Origin: Adiantum capillus-veneris
Lineage: Eukaryota; Streptophyta; Polypodiopsida; Polypodiales; Pteridaceae
Direction of reading: 5' to 3'
Length of the DNA: 64,000 nucleotides
Assembly: GCA_014529385.2 (NCBI GenBank)
Contig: CM043946.1
Location: forward strand, 20,638,577 to 20,702,576
Part shown: positions 22,576 to 34,510 of the stretch, piece after piece
Layout of the letters: each line of letters begins with the position of its first letter
How positions within the stretch are numbered: the first letter of the stretch is position 1
Made by a program: the position numbers and the translations under genes
Notes under the pieces: generated by a model
The model's input: only the letters and a program-made list of their open reading frames with translations
Databases searched by the model: none
What the model was told of the DNA's origin: nothing

Positions 22576-23950
22576 TTACTTAGCTACTCTCAGTGTTGGA
22601 ATTGAAAATTCTATTGGTAAAATAGCATTCAAACCAAAAACCATGTTGTATGGGGTCGTTCCTATGGATGTTTTATATGCTACCCTATATGCCCATAATG
22701 TCGAATGCAATTTTTGGTCCCAATTAGTTCTCGACTCAGATACTATCTTTGTAAGGACCGTGCATATGCTTTTGTTCGTCGCTTCAGCTTGTCCATTGGC
22801 TCGTGGATGATATGGAGCTGATTTGCGATGTATTACCATGAATTCATGTAGAAGGATCTCCATCACTTCATTTATGAAATGTGTGCCTCGATCACTCACA
22901 ATTTCTATTGGTAATCCATATCGTACAAAGACGTATTCATACAGAAATTGTGCCGTGGTCCTGGCATCTGCTTTTTGAGTTGCTTTTGCCTCAACCCACT
23001 TTGTTGGATAGTCCGTCGCCACAATGATGTATTGTGCATGAGTCCTGTATGCAGGAGGTGAGATAGGTCCAACATAATCAATCCCCCATTTTGCAAAGGC
23101 TCTTGCTCCCATCATTGGTCTAAGCGGCATATCATCTCTTTTCAGTGGTACTTTTGTCCGCTGACAGTCATCACATCGTTTAACGTATTCCTCAGCGTCC
23201 ATGTGTAATGTTGGCCACCATATTCCTGTAGCTAAGACAATTTTTGTTGTCTTATCACCTGAGAAATGGCCTCCACCTATTCCTCCATGAGCTTGCTCTA
23301 GGATTATCACATACTTTGACTCTGATGCGTAAATCCTAAGCTGGTTGTCTCTACCTCTCTTGTAGAGCTGATTTCCTATTAAAGCGTAATCTCGCGCTTC
23401 TGTCTCTACAGCTCTCTGACGCGATTTTGAGGTTCCCTCTAGAAAAGTTATATTTGTGAGATATTCAACAATATATTGACTCAATTTAGGAGCGATCATT
23501 ATCTGATACAATGTTGAATACTCAGCTGGCGGTTTTGACGAACATGTAATACATACTGTGAGATATTCATGTACACTCTCTTTCATTCCTGGCCAGTAGA
23601 CTCCCAATTGTAACAGATTCCTGTACGTTTTCCTTCTTGAACAATGAAATTCATATTCTTGAACGTGTGCTTCTCGCAGATATATGATATATTCTTCAGG
23701 ATTGATGCATAACCTTAAAATGTTATCGGTTCCTAAGTGATACAACCTTCCTGCAATCAATTGAAGATTATTGGATTGCTGAATAGTAACTTGTTTTTCG
23801 TTGTATTCTTTTCTATCAAACTCTCCTCCATAGGTTAATAGAGTAACAACATCCTGAGACCACTTCGGTATCATTTCTATGTTGAATAAGTACGCATCTG
23901 GCATGTCGTCATCTACACCTCTAGGGTCTTCTCCATTCGTCAACCTTGAA
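22576..23950 (-). pseudogene. Gyp-1 integrase with tandem H2C2 zinc modules
   Basis: In one open frame with the end of RNase H. The DDE core is clear: KWGIDYVGP, EIVSDRGTHF and RANGQAEATNK hold the two Asp and the Glu. Just before it is a normal H2C2 module (about 23155-23385: LIGNQLYKRG, HGGIGGGHFSGDKT, CDDCQRTK). Upstream, at about 23540-23765, is a second H2C2-like module: LIAGRLYHLG, AHVQEYEFHCSRRKT, LGVYWPGM and VCITC, with the H-x6-H and C-x2-C spacing kept. Tandem copies are also present in Gyp-2. Integrase inserts element DNA into the host genome. Confidence 0.9.
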
Positions 23951-25547
23951 AGGTGATCCGCTCTAAGATGTGTCTTTCCTTTCTTTACTACTACCATGAA
24001 GTCGAATTCTAATAAGATGATGAACCATCTCACTATCCGTCCCGTATTGCATGGTTTGTTCACTAGGTAGAGCAAGGCTTGATGATCTGTGAAAAACATA
24101 AACTTATTGGCTAGAAGATAATGCCGAGATTTCTTCACAGCATATATCATTCCTAATCCCTCTCGCTCTGTTGTGGTATAATTCTTTTCAGCATTGTTGA
24201 GCTGTCCACTATCATAACAGATTGGAAAATCCGTTGTTTCCTTCTTTTGGCTGAGCCATGATGCATCCTATTGCATATGCCGAAGCATCTATATGCAAAT
24301 GGAATATATTCTCCCAATCTGGTGATTTCAAGACTGGAGCAGTAATGAGTGCCTCTTTCAGTTTCTTGAAGGATTCCTCACACTTCTCTGTCCATTCGAA
24401 ATTCACTATTAGCTTGTAAAGTGGTTGGCCTATTATAGCGTACATGTAAATGAATCGTCTATAATATCCACAATGTCCCATAAAGCTCTGCACTTGTTTC
24501 ACGTTGGTTTGTCTAGGCATATCCACTATTACTTTTATCTTTTCCATATCCGTGGATATTTCATTATGTGAGACAATATGTCCCAGAATTATGCCTTGTC
24601 GGACCATAAACACACACTTCTCAGGATTGAGACAAATGCAATATGTCCTACATTTCTCGAATACCTTTCTTAGGTTCTAGATGCTCATCTCTCACAAGAG
24701 AGTGTACACACAAATCATCCATGTATATTTCTGGAAACAACCTCAAGTACTCTTTGAAAGCATGCGTCATCAGCCTTTGGAATGTTGCGGGAGCATTAGT
24801 TAAACCAAACGGCATAACTTGATACGCATAAATTTCCCATTCCATTGCAAAAGCTGTTTTGTGTTGATCTTTTGGCGCAATGGCAAGATGATTATATCCT
24901 AAAAATCCATCTAGAAAGGAATATGCTCCTTTCCCCGATACACGTTCTTGAACATGATCAGTTATCGGCAAGGGATAATTGTTCCTGATTGTCGCAGCAT
25001 TTGCTTTCTTCAAATTGACACACACTCGAAGTTTCTCGTTTTTCTTAGGCACTACCACAATCAGAGATACCCAGTCCGTATATTCAATCTCATATATGAA
25101 TTCAGCTTCCATTAGCTTGTCTATTTCTTCTTTGATTCGCATTGCAAACGTGTCATTATATGTGTATGGTCTCTATCTCTTAGACTTAGCGTCTTGTTTC
25201 AAAGGAATTGTGTGTTGGTATATTGATGGATCGACTCCTTTCAAGGCCTTGTATGACCATGCAAACACATCCCTGTATTCTCTGAGAAGACTCAAAAGTC
25301 TCTCTTCTTCTTTCGGAGACAAATCTGTAGCTATGTATACCGGTCTCGGTTCCTCTCCCGGAGCTGCTAAATCAACCTTTTTAGCGTCCTCCGGTCCATC
25401 ATAGGATTCGTTCTCCTTTCTTTCTCTGATAGGCTGGGTTAATATTACCTTCCTATCCTCTATCGTAAATTTCCTGTAGTGAGAGGGAACATCCATGTTT
25501 CCCTTGATATTGGCGTTTTCGTCCTCAGCACTCTCGATTTCAGTCAT
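23951..25547 (-). pseudogene. Gyp-1 reverse transcriptase and RNase H
   Basis: Segments at 25547-25173, 25142-24648, 24613-24212 and 24150-23950 lie in shifting frames. RT motifs: LRVCVNLKKANAATIRNNYP, YSFLDGFLGYN, VMPFGLTNAPATFQRL and the catalytic IYMDDLCVHS. Connection: FMGHCGYYRRFIYMYA. RNase H: HIDASAYAIGC, FFTDHQALLYLVNKP and RADHLSRL. Breaks: a stop at 25173 and frameshifts near 24640 and 24210. Together these would copy the RNA and degrade the RNA strand of the hybrid. Confidence 0.93.
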
Positions 25548-25570
25548 CCAAACTTCTTTCAGAGTTTTCT

Positions 25571-27090
25571 TTAACTCTCTGTACTTGTTCGGCGTTCTAA
25601 TTTGGACTCTTTGTTTTCCTTGTTTCTCATGTTCTTTTCCGCTTTATCTGTTTTGGTTTTTGTTTCACTGGGTTGAACTCGATTTCTTGAGCTTTGTTTG
25701 TCTTTCCGTGAGCTCGTTTCCACATTTCCTCTTATTCTTCTAGAAATCTTGTCCTTGACACAATCTTCCACCTTTACTAGCATTAGGAATTGGTTTTTCC
25801 CTCTTATCCTAGGCATCGGATTGTTTCTAACCCCTTTCATTTTTCTCTTTTCTCTGTAGCGTTTCTGGCGTTTTTCAGTTTGATTTGGGAAGTCGTAGAA
25901 TATGACATCCTTTATGGTTTCCTCGTTCTCGCTTGAGTTTTCCGTGGACTCATTGTCAGCTTCATTCCCCCATTCTGGATGATCGGGAATGTCGTGAAAC
26001 ATCTCCTCTTCATCTTCCTTGTCTAGTGTATCAATCTTTTCACTCTCCTTTTCGAGTACAGCTCTCATCATGAAGTACGGAACCACATCATATCCATCTT
26101 TATCACAGAACTTCGTTGTGGGACCATCTTGAATTGCACAAACATCTAGGGTTTCTAGAATGTGTGTCCATTCTAATGGTTCAAGTGCATCCTCTGGAAA
26201 GGGTTCACCTATATAAGTTTCGTCTTCAATTACCCTTTCTAAAACACATTCTTCGCGCTTCAGACTTCCACAGTTTGAAGCTCCACACATCCATAACTCT
26301 TTGGGTTTGCCTAACCAAGCTGGAAACTCTGATCCTGCCAAAGTAGCTGAATCAAACTCTTCAACTGGTGTTCGGTTCACATCCTTGTAGCTATGGTCTT
26401 TTAGGTTCACACGCTTAGTGGTTTCCATATGTCTCAGGTATATGTGGTCGTAACCCCAATCCTGGACCATTTTCAACTGTGTCATGAACGGTCTTCCAAG
26501 TATAATATCATAGTTATTCTCCTTGCCAAAGTCAACAATAGCAAAAGTATGCTCGTACTCAATTCCGCAAGAAGTCACTACGACTTTCTCTAATAGTCCC
26601 AAAGGTCTCTCCATATGTCCATCTGCTAGTTGGAGTTTCAACCTCGTTTTTCTTATCGCCGGTTTTCTCCATTTTTTCCAGATTTCTTTTGTAGCAATGG
26701 CTACCCCAGCCCCGCTGTCAAGTATTGCCATCGTGTTAACTCCCTGGAATTCAACTGGTAAGGTTGTATTCCCCTCTTTGCCTTTGCAATACTCTCCGAC
26801 CTTGTTCAAAGGTACAAGCTTAGTGTTTTTTTGTGGCTTACTCAGCTCTCGTATGCCCTCTTGCAGTTTTGTAGTTGGGTCTTTTATCCCAAATTTCTCC
26901 AAGCATTTTCCTACAGTTGCCCACATGTTTGGTCGTAGTCTCAAAAGCTCAGCTAGGGTGATAGTGCATGTCACTGGTGTTGACAAAATCTCTATCAATC
27001 CTTGCGAGTCCATAACTTTTTCTGAAGAGATTCCTCGTGAGGGAAGCGCTCTAATCTTAGATTTTGCTTCATATTCTCCTAAGTATGAAG
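25571..27090 (-). pseudogene. Gyp-1 aspartic protease region
   Basis: An open frame of 480 codons contains the retropepsin motif AILDSGAGVAIATKEIW with its catalytic DSG, the flap-side TSCGIEYEHTFAIVDFG, and DIILGRPFMTQL. A long acidic/basic linker follows before RT (NPMPRIRGKNQFLMLVKVED is conserved in Gyp-2). The segment begins with VMDSQGLIEILSTPVTCTI, shared with Gyp-2 41790. A frameshift near 25590 separates it from the RT part. It would mature the polyprotein. Confidence 0.92.
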
Positions 27091-27113
27091 GTAAGGTATT
27101 CAGCGAATGAGGT

Positions 27114-30100
27114 TTACTCTACTATTCTAATAGAGCCTCCAGCTCCCCAGTAAGAATGCAGATCTAAGTCCACTTGAGATCTTGCCTCAAATTCCTCTAT
27201 GGGAGGATTCCTGATGTCCTTTTCCCCATTAGTCTGATTAGCTTGACAACTCAGCTCTTTTGCAAAGTTTGCCTCTCTCACTTGTTTCCAAAACTCATTG
27301 TAATCCTCATCTCTTCCGTAAGACCTCTGTATCACAGGATGAAAACTCTCTATTTCTTGATCTGTTGTGTTCATCACTATACGTTCATCCCCGTGAAATT
27401 TTTTCAGGCTTTTGTGCACTGTTAGGATTTTCAACTACCCATGAGAGGATAGTCTCTTGATGAATTGGGTTTTCCACTCCACAATTCATTGGTTCTCTAG
27501 GTGGTTCTAACAAGGCTTGTGCAGTCTCGATCATTCTGTGACACATTTCGAGTCTCTGCTTTTCCAATCCTGCATTTGGATAAGTCAACCACAGTTGTTC
27601 TTGTGTTTGAGTATTCTTTAGTCTCGCTTCGTAAGCTCTCATCAGTGCATCCAATGGTTCATGTACTTTGTCGACTAACACTGATCCCCTGGAGCTCATA
27701 CTCGTTGTCTCTTTGACGCTCTTCAGTTTTGACTTTTCAGAGTCCATTTTCCGTATTCCGTTTTGACTCTCAAGTTTCTCTAATCTGTCTTTTGTTTGTT
27801 TTAATTCCTCAGCTAGAATCGCATCTTGCTGTTCTTTTTTTAGTTTCATGCGTGCTTTCCTAGATTTCCATGTGTTTCTATGGCTTCTTCGTCCTTGACT
27901 AGCCAATTCAGTCTTTGACTTTCCATTCTCTGGTTCTCTAGTGGTTTTCTTTGCTTGAGCTCTAGTAACAACTTGCGTTGCTATCAGAGTTTCGTTTTCA
28001 GACCCACTGCTAGTAGGAATCGACTCTAGCATGTTCAATGTTGTCTTTTGCACTTTGTTGGGATTCTTTGAACAACCCTCAATGAAGTGAGTGACACCAC
28101 ACTCTATGCAATATGCAATTATTCTAATGATCTCCGTGTGTGGACAAACATTCATCAAGTGGTCACCTCCACACTTATAACACGGTCTCAATGCAGGTCT
28201 TTGTGCCCCTTTATTTGCCCTTTGTGGGTAGGCTGGTCTTTGGCCTGACAACCCCCTATGAGCTATGAACATAAGTGTTCTTGCGTTCAAGTTATACCTC
28301 TCTTCATCTGAGGCATGTGCGGCTATTGGTAGCCCAACATTTCCTATCATGCTCCAAGGTTCTGGTTGTTTTGGTTCTTCAGGTGGGTAATACACAGTAG
28401 GAGCCATGTGTGCACTGGAATCTCCGTAATAGGTCTGAACAGGCACTAAAGCTTGTTCTTCTTGATTCTCTAGGGTGGGTGCATATCTAATGCTCACTGG
28501 TCTCGCTCTTGGTAAAGGTGGTTGTTGCCCCAATACCGGCTGTGGTCTTTATATCCCCATAGGTCCTGGTACGTTTCCCGTTGGGTATCGAGGTACTGGA
28601 TGTACCTGAGGTGGTGCTATTTGAACTGGAGGCGCATACTGATGCTCCTTCACATAACCCTTGTTGTAATAGCACTCCTCTGTTGAGTGATTTGTCCATT
28701 TTGTTCAATTGCACACCATTTCATTAGTTTTGGCATTGGTTTAGGGTATGGTGCTAATCTCCTTATAGCATCCTCTATCATTTGTTCCATGTTCGGCAAC
28801 TGTGGTTGTTTGGAAATTCTTCTTAGTGGTGGTGTCGCTAGCCATGGATGATGAGCTACTGGATGCGAAATCAGTATCCGTTGTCACCTCTCCATAAACC
28901 GCATAGTTATCCACTAAGTACAATGCTTCTCTGGTCACTTGCTCAAAACTTGTACAAGCTTTCAGGTGCAAGTCTTTCTTGAGAGTGTCATTTCTCAGCC
29001 CTTCTATAAAGAGGACAAATAGTCTATCATCTTGCGGTCGTTCCTGTACTGGACATCTCTCTATGTATTGTTTGAAGCGAAGCGAAGCTTCCTTCACCTT
29101 TTCTTGCTCCTTCTGTTTGAAAGCATATATTTGGGATACCGTGTTGTGTTTGATCCCTCTTTTCAAAAATTCCTCGACAAACTCTCGCAGCAAATGGTCA
29201 ATGTCATGGAAACCTCCGCCATTCAGTGGTTGAAACCCTGTCAATGCCGTCCCTTCTAAAGTAAGACCAAATCCTTCATATTGTGTGTGGAAATCTGTTA
29301 ACTGATCAGCTCTTAAGACTTGCTTAAAGAGTGAGACACGTGCATACAGATCTCCTGAGACACTATACTTCTTCGGCATACACTTGGCCACTTGAGATGG
29401 TCTCATGCGTCTATAGTCTGCCACCAATCTCATTGCTCCTGTATCCCGACTAAAACTTTCTCTTGCGTCATGGACTTCATGGGCTGCTCTAGTTGGCTCC
29501 CTTGCCACGAATCTACTACTAGGAGGCAAATGTGATGGTGCTGCTGCAAACATCGGACCTACCGCAGTATGTGTAGGGACTGGAACTGCACTACCTCGAT
29601 TCGTAGCCATTGACTCTCTAGAATGTAATGTTCCCATTGGGTTTGGCATAGAATACTGAGGTTGACTTTAAGAATCAGTCACATGAGTTCTTCCTATTCC
29701 ACTTGTTGCTATAGGGTATGGCACTACATTTGTAGGTGCTGGTCTTTGTGAGCTAGGAGTGACATAATACTGATGGATTGGTCCCCCAAACTATGTATAT
29801 CCTTCCAACTCCTTTTTATCCATTGTCGAGTATTGCCTTCCATACTTGTCGTATGCGACAATCTTCGTTTTTGATCCCTCTGTGTAGGTAAAGACATAAA
29901 GTCTTTTCCGCTCTGTCCACTCTTCGGCGTAGGGTTCCTTGCATTTATAATAGAGATCTTGCTCTCCATTATTATATTTGTATAGATCCACATAGATTTT
30001 ATCAGTGTTGACTCTTGAAGTTTCGTTTTCTCGCCTTAACCTCGCATCAGGGAAGCTCATTGTTGGTGCTTTCTCTTCGGGTTCTTCATCTACTTTGGCT

Positions 30101-30360
30101 ATTGTGCCCATCAATCCCCACTTGTCCACAATGTTAGAATTCAGGACTACCAAGTACATGATATCTTCGTCATCTAGGTACCTATCTCCGCTATAGCTCA
30201 CAGGCAGTAAGTCCTTGAACTCACTCGGTCTCTCTTATATTTTTACACAATAGCGGTCCATACCATCTCTGTAGATCTTGGCACCTTGATCATTGTCGTA
30301 CTGATACTTTATGAACAATAGCTTCATTGTGGCTGAAGGGTTTGATGGTCCTGCTGCCAT
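27114..30360 (-). pseudogene. Gyp-1 gag with two short CCHC knuckles
   Basis: The start ATG at 30360 reads MAAGPSNPSATMKLLFIKY. An N-terminal domain (containing NSNIVDKWGLMG) is followed by a Retrotrans-gag capsid domain (about 29420-28880: FVEEFLKRGIKHNTVSQIYAF). Two knuckles follow, CYKCGGDHLMNVC and CIECGVTHFIEGC, both CX2CX3HX4C, one residue shorter than usual. A charged coiled-coil linker (about 27900-27114) leads to the protease. Breaks: TAA at 30235, stops near 29791 and 29667, a one-base loss in an A-run near 28702 and a one-base gain in an A-run near 27400. Gyp-2 lacks most of the linker. Confidence 0.9.
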
Positions 30361-31936
30361 GTTTCCTCTTTTGTTTAAGTTCAAGTATCCTAAGTGTTCA
30401 GTGAAAATCTCGTAAGATCTCTCTAAAGAAGTATCACACTACACTTTGGTTTACACTCTACTCGGCTGATATAACACTCACTTGTTCTCTTTGTCTCGGT
30501 TGGTTATTCTGGAGATATCTACCGGATCTCAAATTCATCAATCCCCCTAGAGGAATCTAACTTTTCAATGTCGGCAATTTGTTTATCCCAATTCTCTGTG
30601 ATCAAAAGTGATCCAAAATGAATGATACTTGGTCAAATGGTTTGTTTTGTCAGTTGGAAGACTTCTGTTACCTCAAGTGAAAATTTTGTATTAGATTTGC
30701 TCAAAAAGACATTATACGCGTATGATGTCTTTTTTCACAGATTTTAATTATTTTTGCTTTGCTCACTCCTAGTAGCACCCTTATACTCTGTTCACTCACA
30801 AAATTCAATTTGAACTCTGTTTGTGCAAGTTATGGCCAAATTAGGCTTTTCTTGGTAATTTCCCAAATTTTGACTTACTTGAGGTCAAATGTGATCCAAA
30901 TGACATGAAACTTGAAATAGAAGCTCTAGACAACTAGTACAAAGGATCTGTGTTAGCAAAATATCAAAATATGCCGAGAATTAGGTTAGAGACATCATAC
31001 GCGTATGATGTCTTTTTGCTCAATTTTGGTCAAGATTCGGTATTTAAGCTTTTCACAGTGTTTGTAACAATGTTGTCAAGTCAAATTTGAAAAATCACTT
31101 CAGCAAGTGCCAAAAGACATTATACGCGTATGATGTCTTTTGTCCCTGATTTTGTCAGTTTTCAATTTTAAGCCTTCTCAGGTGTTTATCTCTGAGTTTC
31201 AAGTGTTTTATTAAGTCTGAATGCAAAAATAAGCTCTGAATCAAATTTTCCTATTCTTTGTGTTTTTTACACTCTTGACTTGGTATTTTGAGTTTCTAGA
31301 AGTGTTAAAGCCCTTGTTTTATGTTGATCTTAGGGTAAACCCCCCCTTCTGAACACTCTGGTAATGTTAATATTTCTGTTTTGGTCTCTGTTTAGCCCCT
31401 AAGACATCATATGCGTATGATGTCTAAAGTTGCAGAATTCCAGTTTTTCAACACAAAACTCTTCCAAGATCTCTCCTTAGTGCTCAGCAACACTCAGTCC
31501 CACAGAAAATTTCTCTGAACTTTGTTTATGCAATTTTCACTACCAAATCAACGGTTTAGTGATCTAACATGCAAACAAACACATCAAGCAAATAAATCAC
31601 TGATTAATAGCTCTAGATCAGGATCAAATCAAGTCCTACCTAAGCTACTTCTAGTCATAAAATGGTTTTTTGCAATTGTGGATATAAGGAGATTCACTAT
31701 CACACACGGACTAGTAAATACCTCAATCTCAACAACCACTAAACACCAACAAAAATCAATCTAATCTAAACTAAAAAACTGTCAAACACGAAAGACCCAG
31801 GAATACCACAAGTTTCCTAGTACCTCTCAAAGATCCTAGGAGTCCACCACTCCTAGACCTTTCTAACTAAAATATATAAAGTAACAAAATAAATCACCTC
31901 GTAGGATTAGTCTAAGGTCACCTACTTAGGGCTCTT
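30361..31936 (-). other. Gyp-1 leader (5' untranslated region)
   Basis: Non-coding DNA between the primer site and gag. Near the primer site it has CCTAAGTAGGTGACC, conserved in Gyp-2 (about 37097-37110), which resembles a splice donor. The palindrome array lies at 30707-31425. No open frame of note. Confidence 0.8.
30707..31425. repeat. Palindrome array, Gyp-1 leader (4 copies)
   Basis: The same 24-bp palindrome as in the Gyp-1 spacer, at 30707-30730, 30990-31013, 31115-31138 and 31402-31425. Spacing is 283, 125 and 287 bp. Two copies (30707 and 31115) have CATTAT opposite ATGATG, which would be a G-U wobble rather than a break in RNA. One (31402) has a central C-to-T change. Confidence 0.95.
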
Positions 31937-31955
31937 GACCCCGACAACGGTGCCA
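31937..31955 (-). other. Primer binding site of Gyp-1 (tRNA-Asp-like)
   Basis: On the - strand TGGCACCGTTGTCGGGGTC lies two bases inside the 5' LTR. It resembles the complement of the plant tRNA-Asp 3' end (TGGCGCCGTTGCCGGGG) with two C-to-T/G-to-A type differences. Confidence 0.8.
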
Positions 31956-31957
31956 AA

Positions 31958-32907
31958 TGTTGTGGCGGTTATGCCACTAGTGGTGGCTATGATAACGAGA
32001 ACTCAACCGACAAACAAGAATGGCAGACGAGGACGGAGCTTGACCCGCAGGCGCATGGAAACAAATAGGTGGGTGTCAAATCACCTACTCGACCTTCTAA
32101 TGACAATCACTACCAAGGAAATCAAATCTAAGTTCTCAAATACACAAGTGATTGAAATCCGTACTACGAACAAATGCTATCCAAAACATGATCTAGAGTC
32201 ATCGAATCAGCCTCAAACTCAAAGGGGTGTCTCTACACTAGGTAAGGACAATACCCTATGAATCTACAATACAATCTCAACCTGTAACCACTCCGTGTGG
32301 TAAACGCGTATGAAGACAGGCCGAAAAATACAAGTGACCGTATCTCAACGCCGATGGTACTAATGTGTAGCTCTACTCGCTGCGGTTCTATAGATATATG
32401 GCAGGTTCAATTCCGACACACAGGTAGGGAGAAAACTCACGTAGAAGCTCGTGGGAGCTCACCTCGCGTAGAAGCCAAATGCGCGCATGCTTGGTATTGG
32501 TGCGTAGCTCTTGCCGTTGCTAACACAATGGCGGTTTCGCTTCTCCAATGGCATCTCCGTAGCTCGCATAGCAAGAGGATAGACTCTCTCTCTCTCACAC
32601 TCTCTCTCAGACACAGTCACGGAGCTCAAAAACTCACCTTGATTAATGATTCAAACTTGTATCCTTAGGTTTACAAAAATTGGCTCTTATACCTCAGCCT
32701 TGGAGGTGTGAAAACATCTCTAATCTAATTACATAAGTAGGTGAAACTACTTGGAGAATACAAGCTGGAAACTCAATTGAGTCTCGCTAATTACAATGAA
32801 TCGGCTCCGTGAAAAAAATGAAATGTCGGAAGGACATTTATTACAATAAGTGTTTACAAAAACATGAGCGTGAGCAAAAGTGTATAGGTGTGGTCCTCCG
32901 CTCAGCA
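31958..32907 (-). repeat. 5' LTR of Gyp-1
   Basis: The 950-bp partner of 13966-14916, high identity by eye, from TGTTGTGGCGG to CCGCTCAGCA on the + strand. It is followed by the target duplication GTATT. Confidence 0.95.
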
Positions 32908-32912
32908 GTATT

Positions 32913-33307
32913 GAAAGATCTTTGACACTCATCTGTTACAACGATCCCTTGGAGTTTGTTCCTCTTTGCATTATCTAGTATAGTGTGTAGTCTTGTACAC
33001 TAGTTGATGTGTAGAATACTAATTGGTGATTGTTATATTAGTAGGATTATTATTACTCAAACATATTGTAATTATCAATTGTTATATTTTGTAGGATTAT
33101 CGCTATACATATTTTGTAGGATTATTGTTATACAACCATATGATTATTGTTATATTCTATTCTAATTGTTAAATTGTTATATTTTGTAGGATTTATACAA
33201 CCATATAGTTGCACTTTTATATTCTAATTGTTTATTGTTATATTTAGTAAGATGAATGTACACTGTGTATAACATGATTATCTTGTAATATACTTATGCA
33301 CAATGCC

Positions 33308-33356
<49 letters not shown>

Positions 33357-33659
33357 ACTACTCATGCCAATGACCGTCCTTTGTGAGTTTAAAAAAGGCT
33401 TGCAAATAGTATTTTATTTTTCAAAGTGATTTTCATGTACCTTTCTCACTACTACAAAATAAGAAAGTATTCAACAAAATGCAATAATTTGAAATTAGCC
33501 ACTGATTGCAAAACAAGATCTTATCTATGCAGCATGGAAAATATTTGTCATCAAAAATATTTGTTGGTGGGTATATTCTCCATGTTGCATATATATCAAA
33601 AATATTTGTCGATGGGTATACATTTGACACCTGCAAGTCTTTTACCATATGGGGATGGA
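32913..33659. other. AT-rich interval with microsatellite, no gene
   Basis: At 33060-33260 the phrase TTGTTATATTTTGTAGGATT and variants recur. A TC microsatellite occupies 33310-33353. AAAAATATTTGT occurs twice near 33550 and 33600. No coding domain is visible. Confidence 0.7.
33310..33353. repeat. (TC)n microsatellite
   Basis: About 22 TC dinucleotides without interruption. Confidence 0.95.
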
Positions 33660-33789
33660 TGTGGAGAAGAGGCTTATGAAGACAAAATGCTAGCACCCAA
33701 TCCCAGGGGGTTCACTACGTATGTATAAGGGAGGGAGGGAGAGAGCGGGAGAGGTGGTATAAGGGGAGGGGTGAATGTTAAGAATTAAG

Positions 33790-34255
33790 GATTCTTATTA
33801 TTGAGGATGTTCTAGCTGTACCAATGGAAAGTATAAATGGGTAAAAACTTGTTAAAAGCAACAATTTTTTTGTGTGAGTTAACATGTTTAAATTAGTAAA
33901 TGGAAAAAAACTTTGATGGAAGGAAAAATTTGTACAAATAATATCAAACTTTGTCGAAGTTTCTACATTTAGATTCCTTGTTTCAGGAGCTTTCTATCAA
34001 GATGTATTATGCATCATAGATCAAGATTCTTATTATTGAGGATGTGCTAATTATACCAATGGGAAGTATAGATGGGTAAAAGGTTGTTAATGTGACATGC
34101 TTTTTGTGTTTGTTAACATGTTTAAATTAACATATTTGAAAAACCTTGGATGCGTAGTAATATTTTTATAAATAATATCAAAATTTATCTAAGTTTGTAC
34201 ATTTAGATTTGTTGCTTCAGGAGCTTTCTATTAATATATCATGTATCATAAATCT
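33790..34255. repeat. Tandem duplication of about 235 bp inside R1 copy C
   Basis: Two units starting at about 33790 and 34026. Each contains TCTTATTATTGAGGATGT, GTTAACATGTTTAAATTA, AATAATATCAAA and CAGGAGCTTTCTAT in the same order. Confidence 0.75.
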
Positions 34256-34477
34256 TACACATCTAGCTCGTGTCATTGTATTGGTAAGCATTTGTCAAAA
34301 TTGTGATTAGCATTACGAGACATCTTAAAGAATGTCAGTTAACATGCTTTCACCCAGATGCAAGATCACCTATTTCCATGTTCTTTACCTTACCTCTTAG
34401 ACATACATACAATTGTGAAAACTTAAGTTCTACAAAATAGTTGTAAAATGAAATTGATGTGAAGAAACAAATAAGTA

Positions 34478-34479
<2 letters not shown>

Positions 34480-34509
<30 letters not shown>
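34480..34509. repeat. (GT)n microsatellite
   Basis: About 15 GT dinucleotides followed by alternating purine-pyrimidine DNA (CACGTGCACATGCG). Confidence 0.95.

Positions 34510-34510
<1 letters not shown>

Larger units (their letters stand above)
13966..32907 (-). mobile_element. Giant Ty3/gypsy LTR retrotransposon Gyp-1
   Basis: An 18,942-bp element with LTRs of 951 bp (13966-14916, 3' LTR) and 950 bp (31958-32907, 5' LTR), flanked by perfect GTATT duplications (13961-13965 and 32908-32912). On the - strand the order is LTR, primer site, a 1.6-kb leader with palindromes, gag, protease, RT, RNase H, integrase, a second protease-like domain, a 2.8-kb spacer with palindromes, ORF3, purine tract, LTR. 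Protease-RT-RNaseH-integrase order makes it Ty3/gypsy. Size, the absence of a chromodomain and the extra ORF resemble the Tat/Athila side of the family, which is an inference. All frames are broken. Confidence 0.95.

Noticed and set aside
21349-22576. Chromodomain after integrase in Gyp-1
   Set aside because: The sequence after the integrase tail has the retropepsin order (V-x-G, LLDS, LG-x-PW) and lacks chromodomain aromatic residues.
31937-31955. tRNA gene near the Gyp-1 LTR
   Set aside because: Only the 3'-end complement of a tRNA is present, in the primer-site position; no cloverleaf.
33426-33728. 100-codon ORF in R1 copy C region
   Set aside because: Low-complexity AT-rich sequence with no conservation in copy B.
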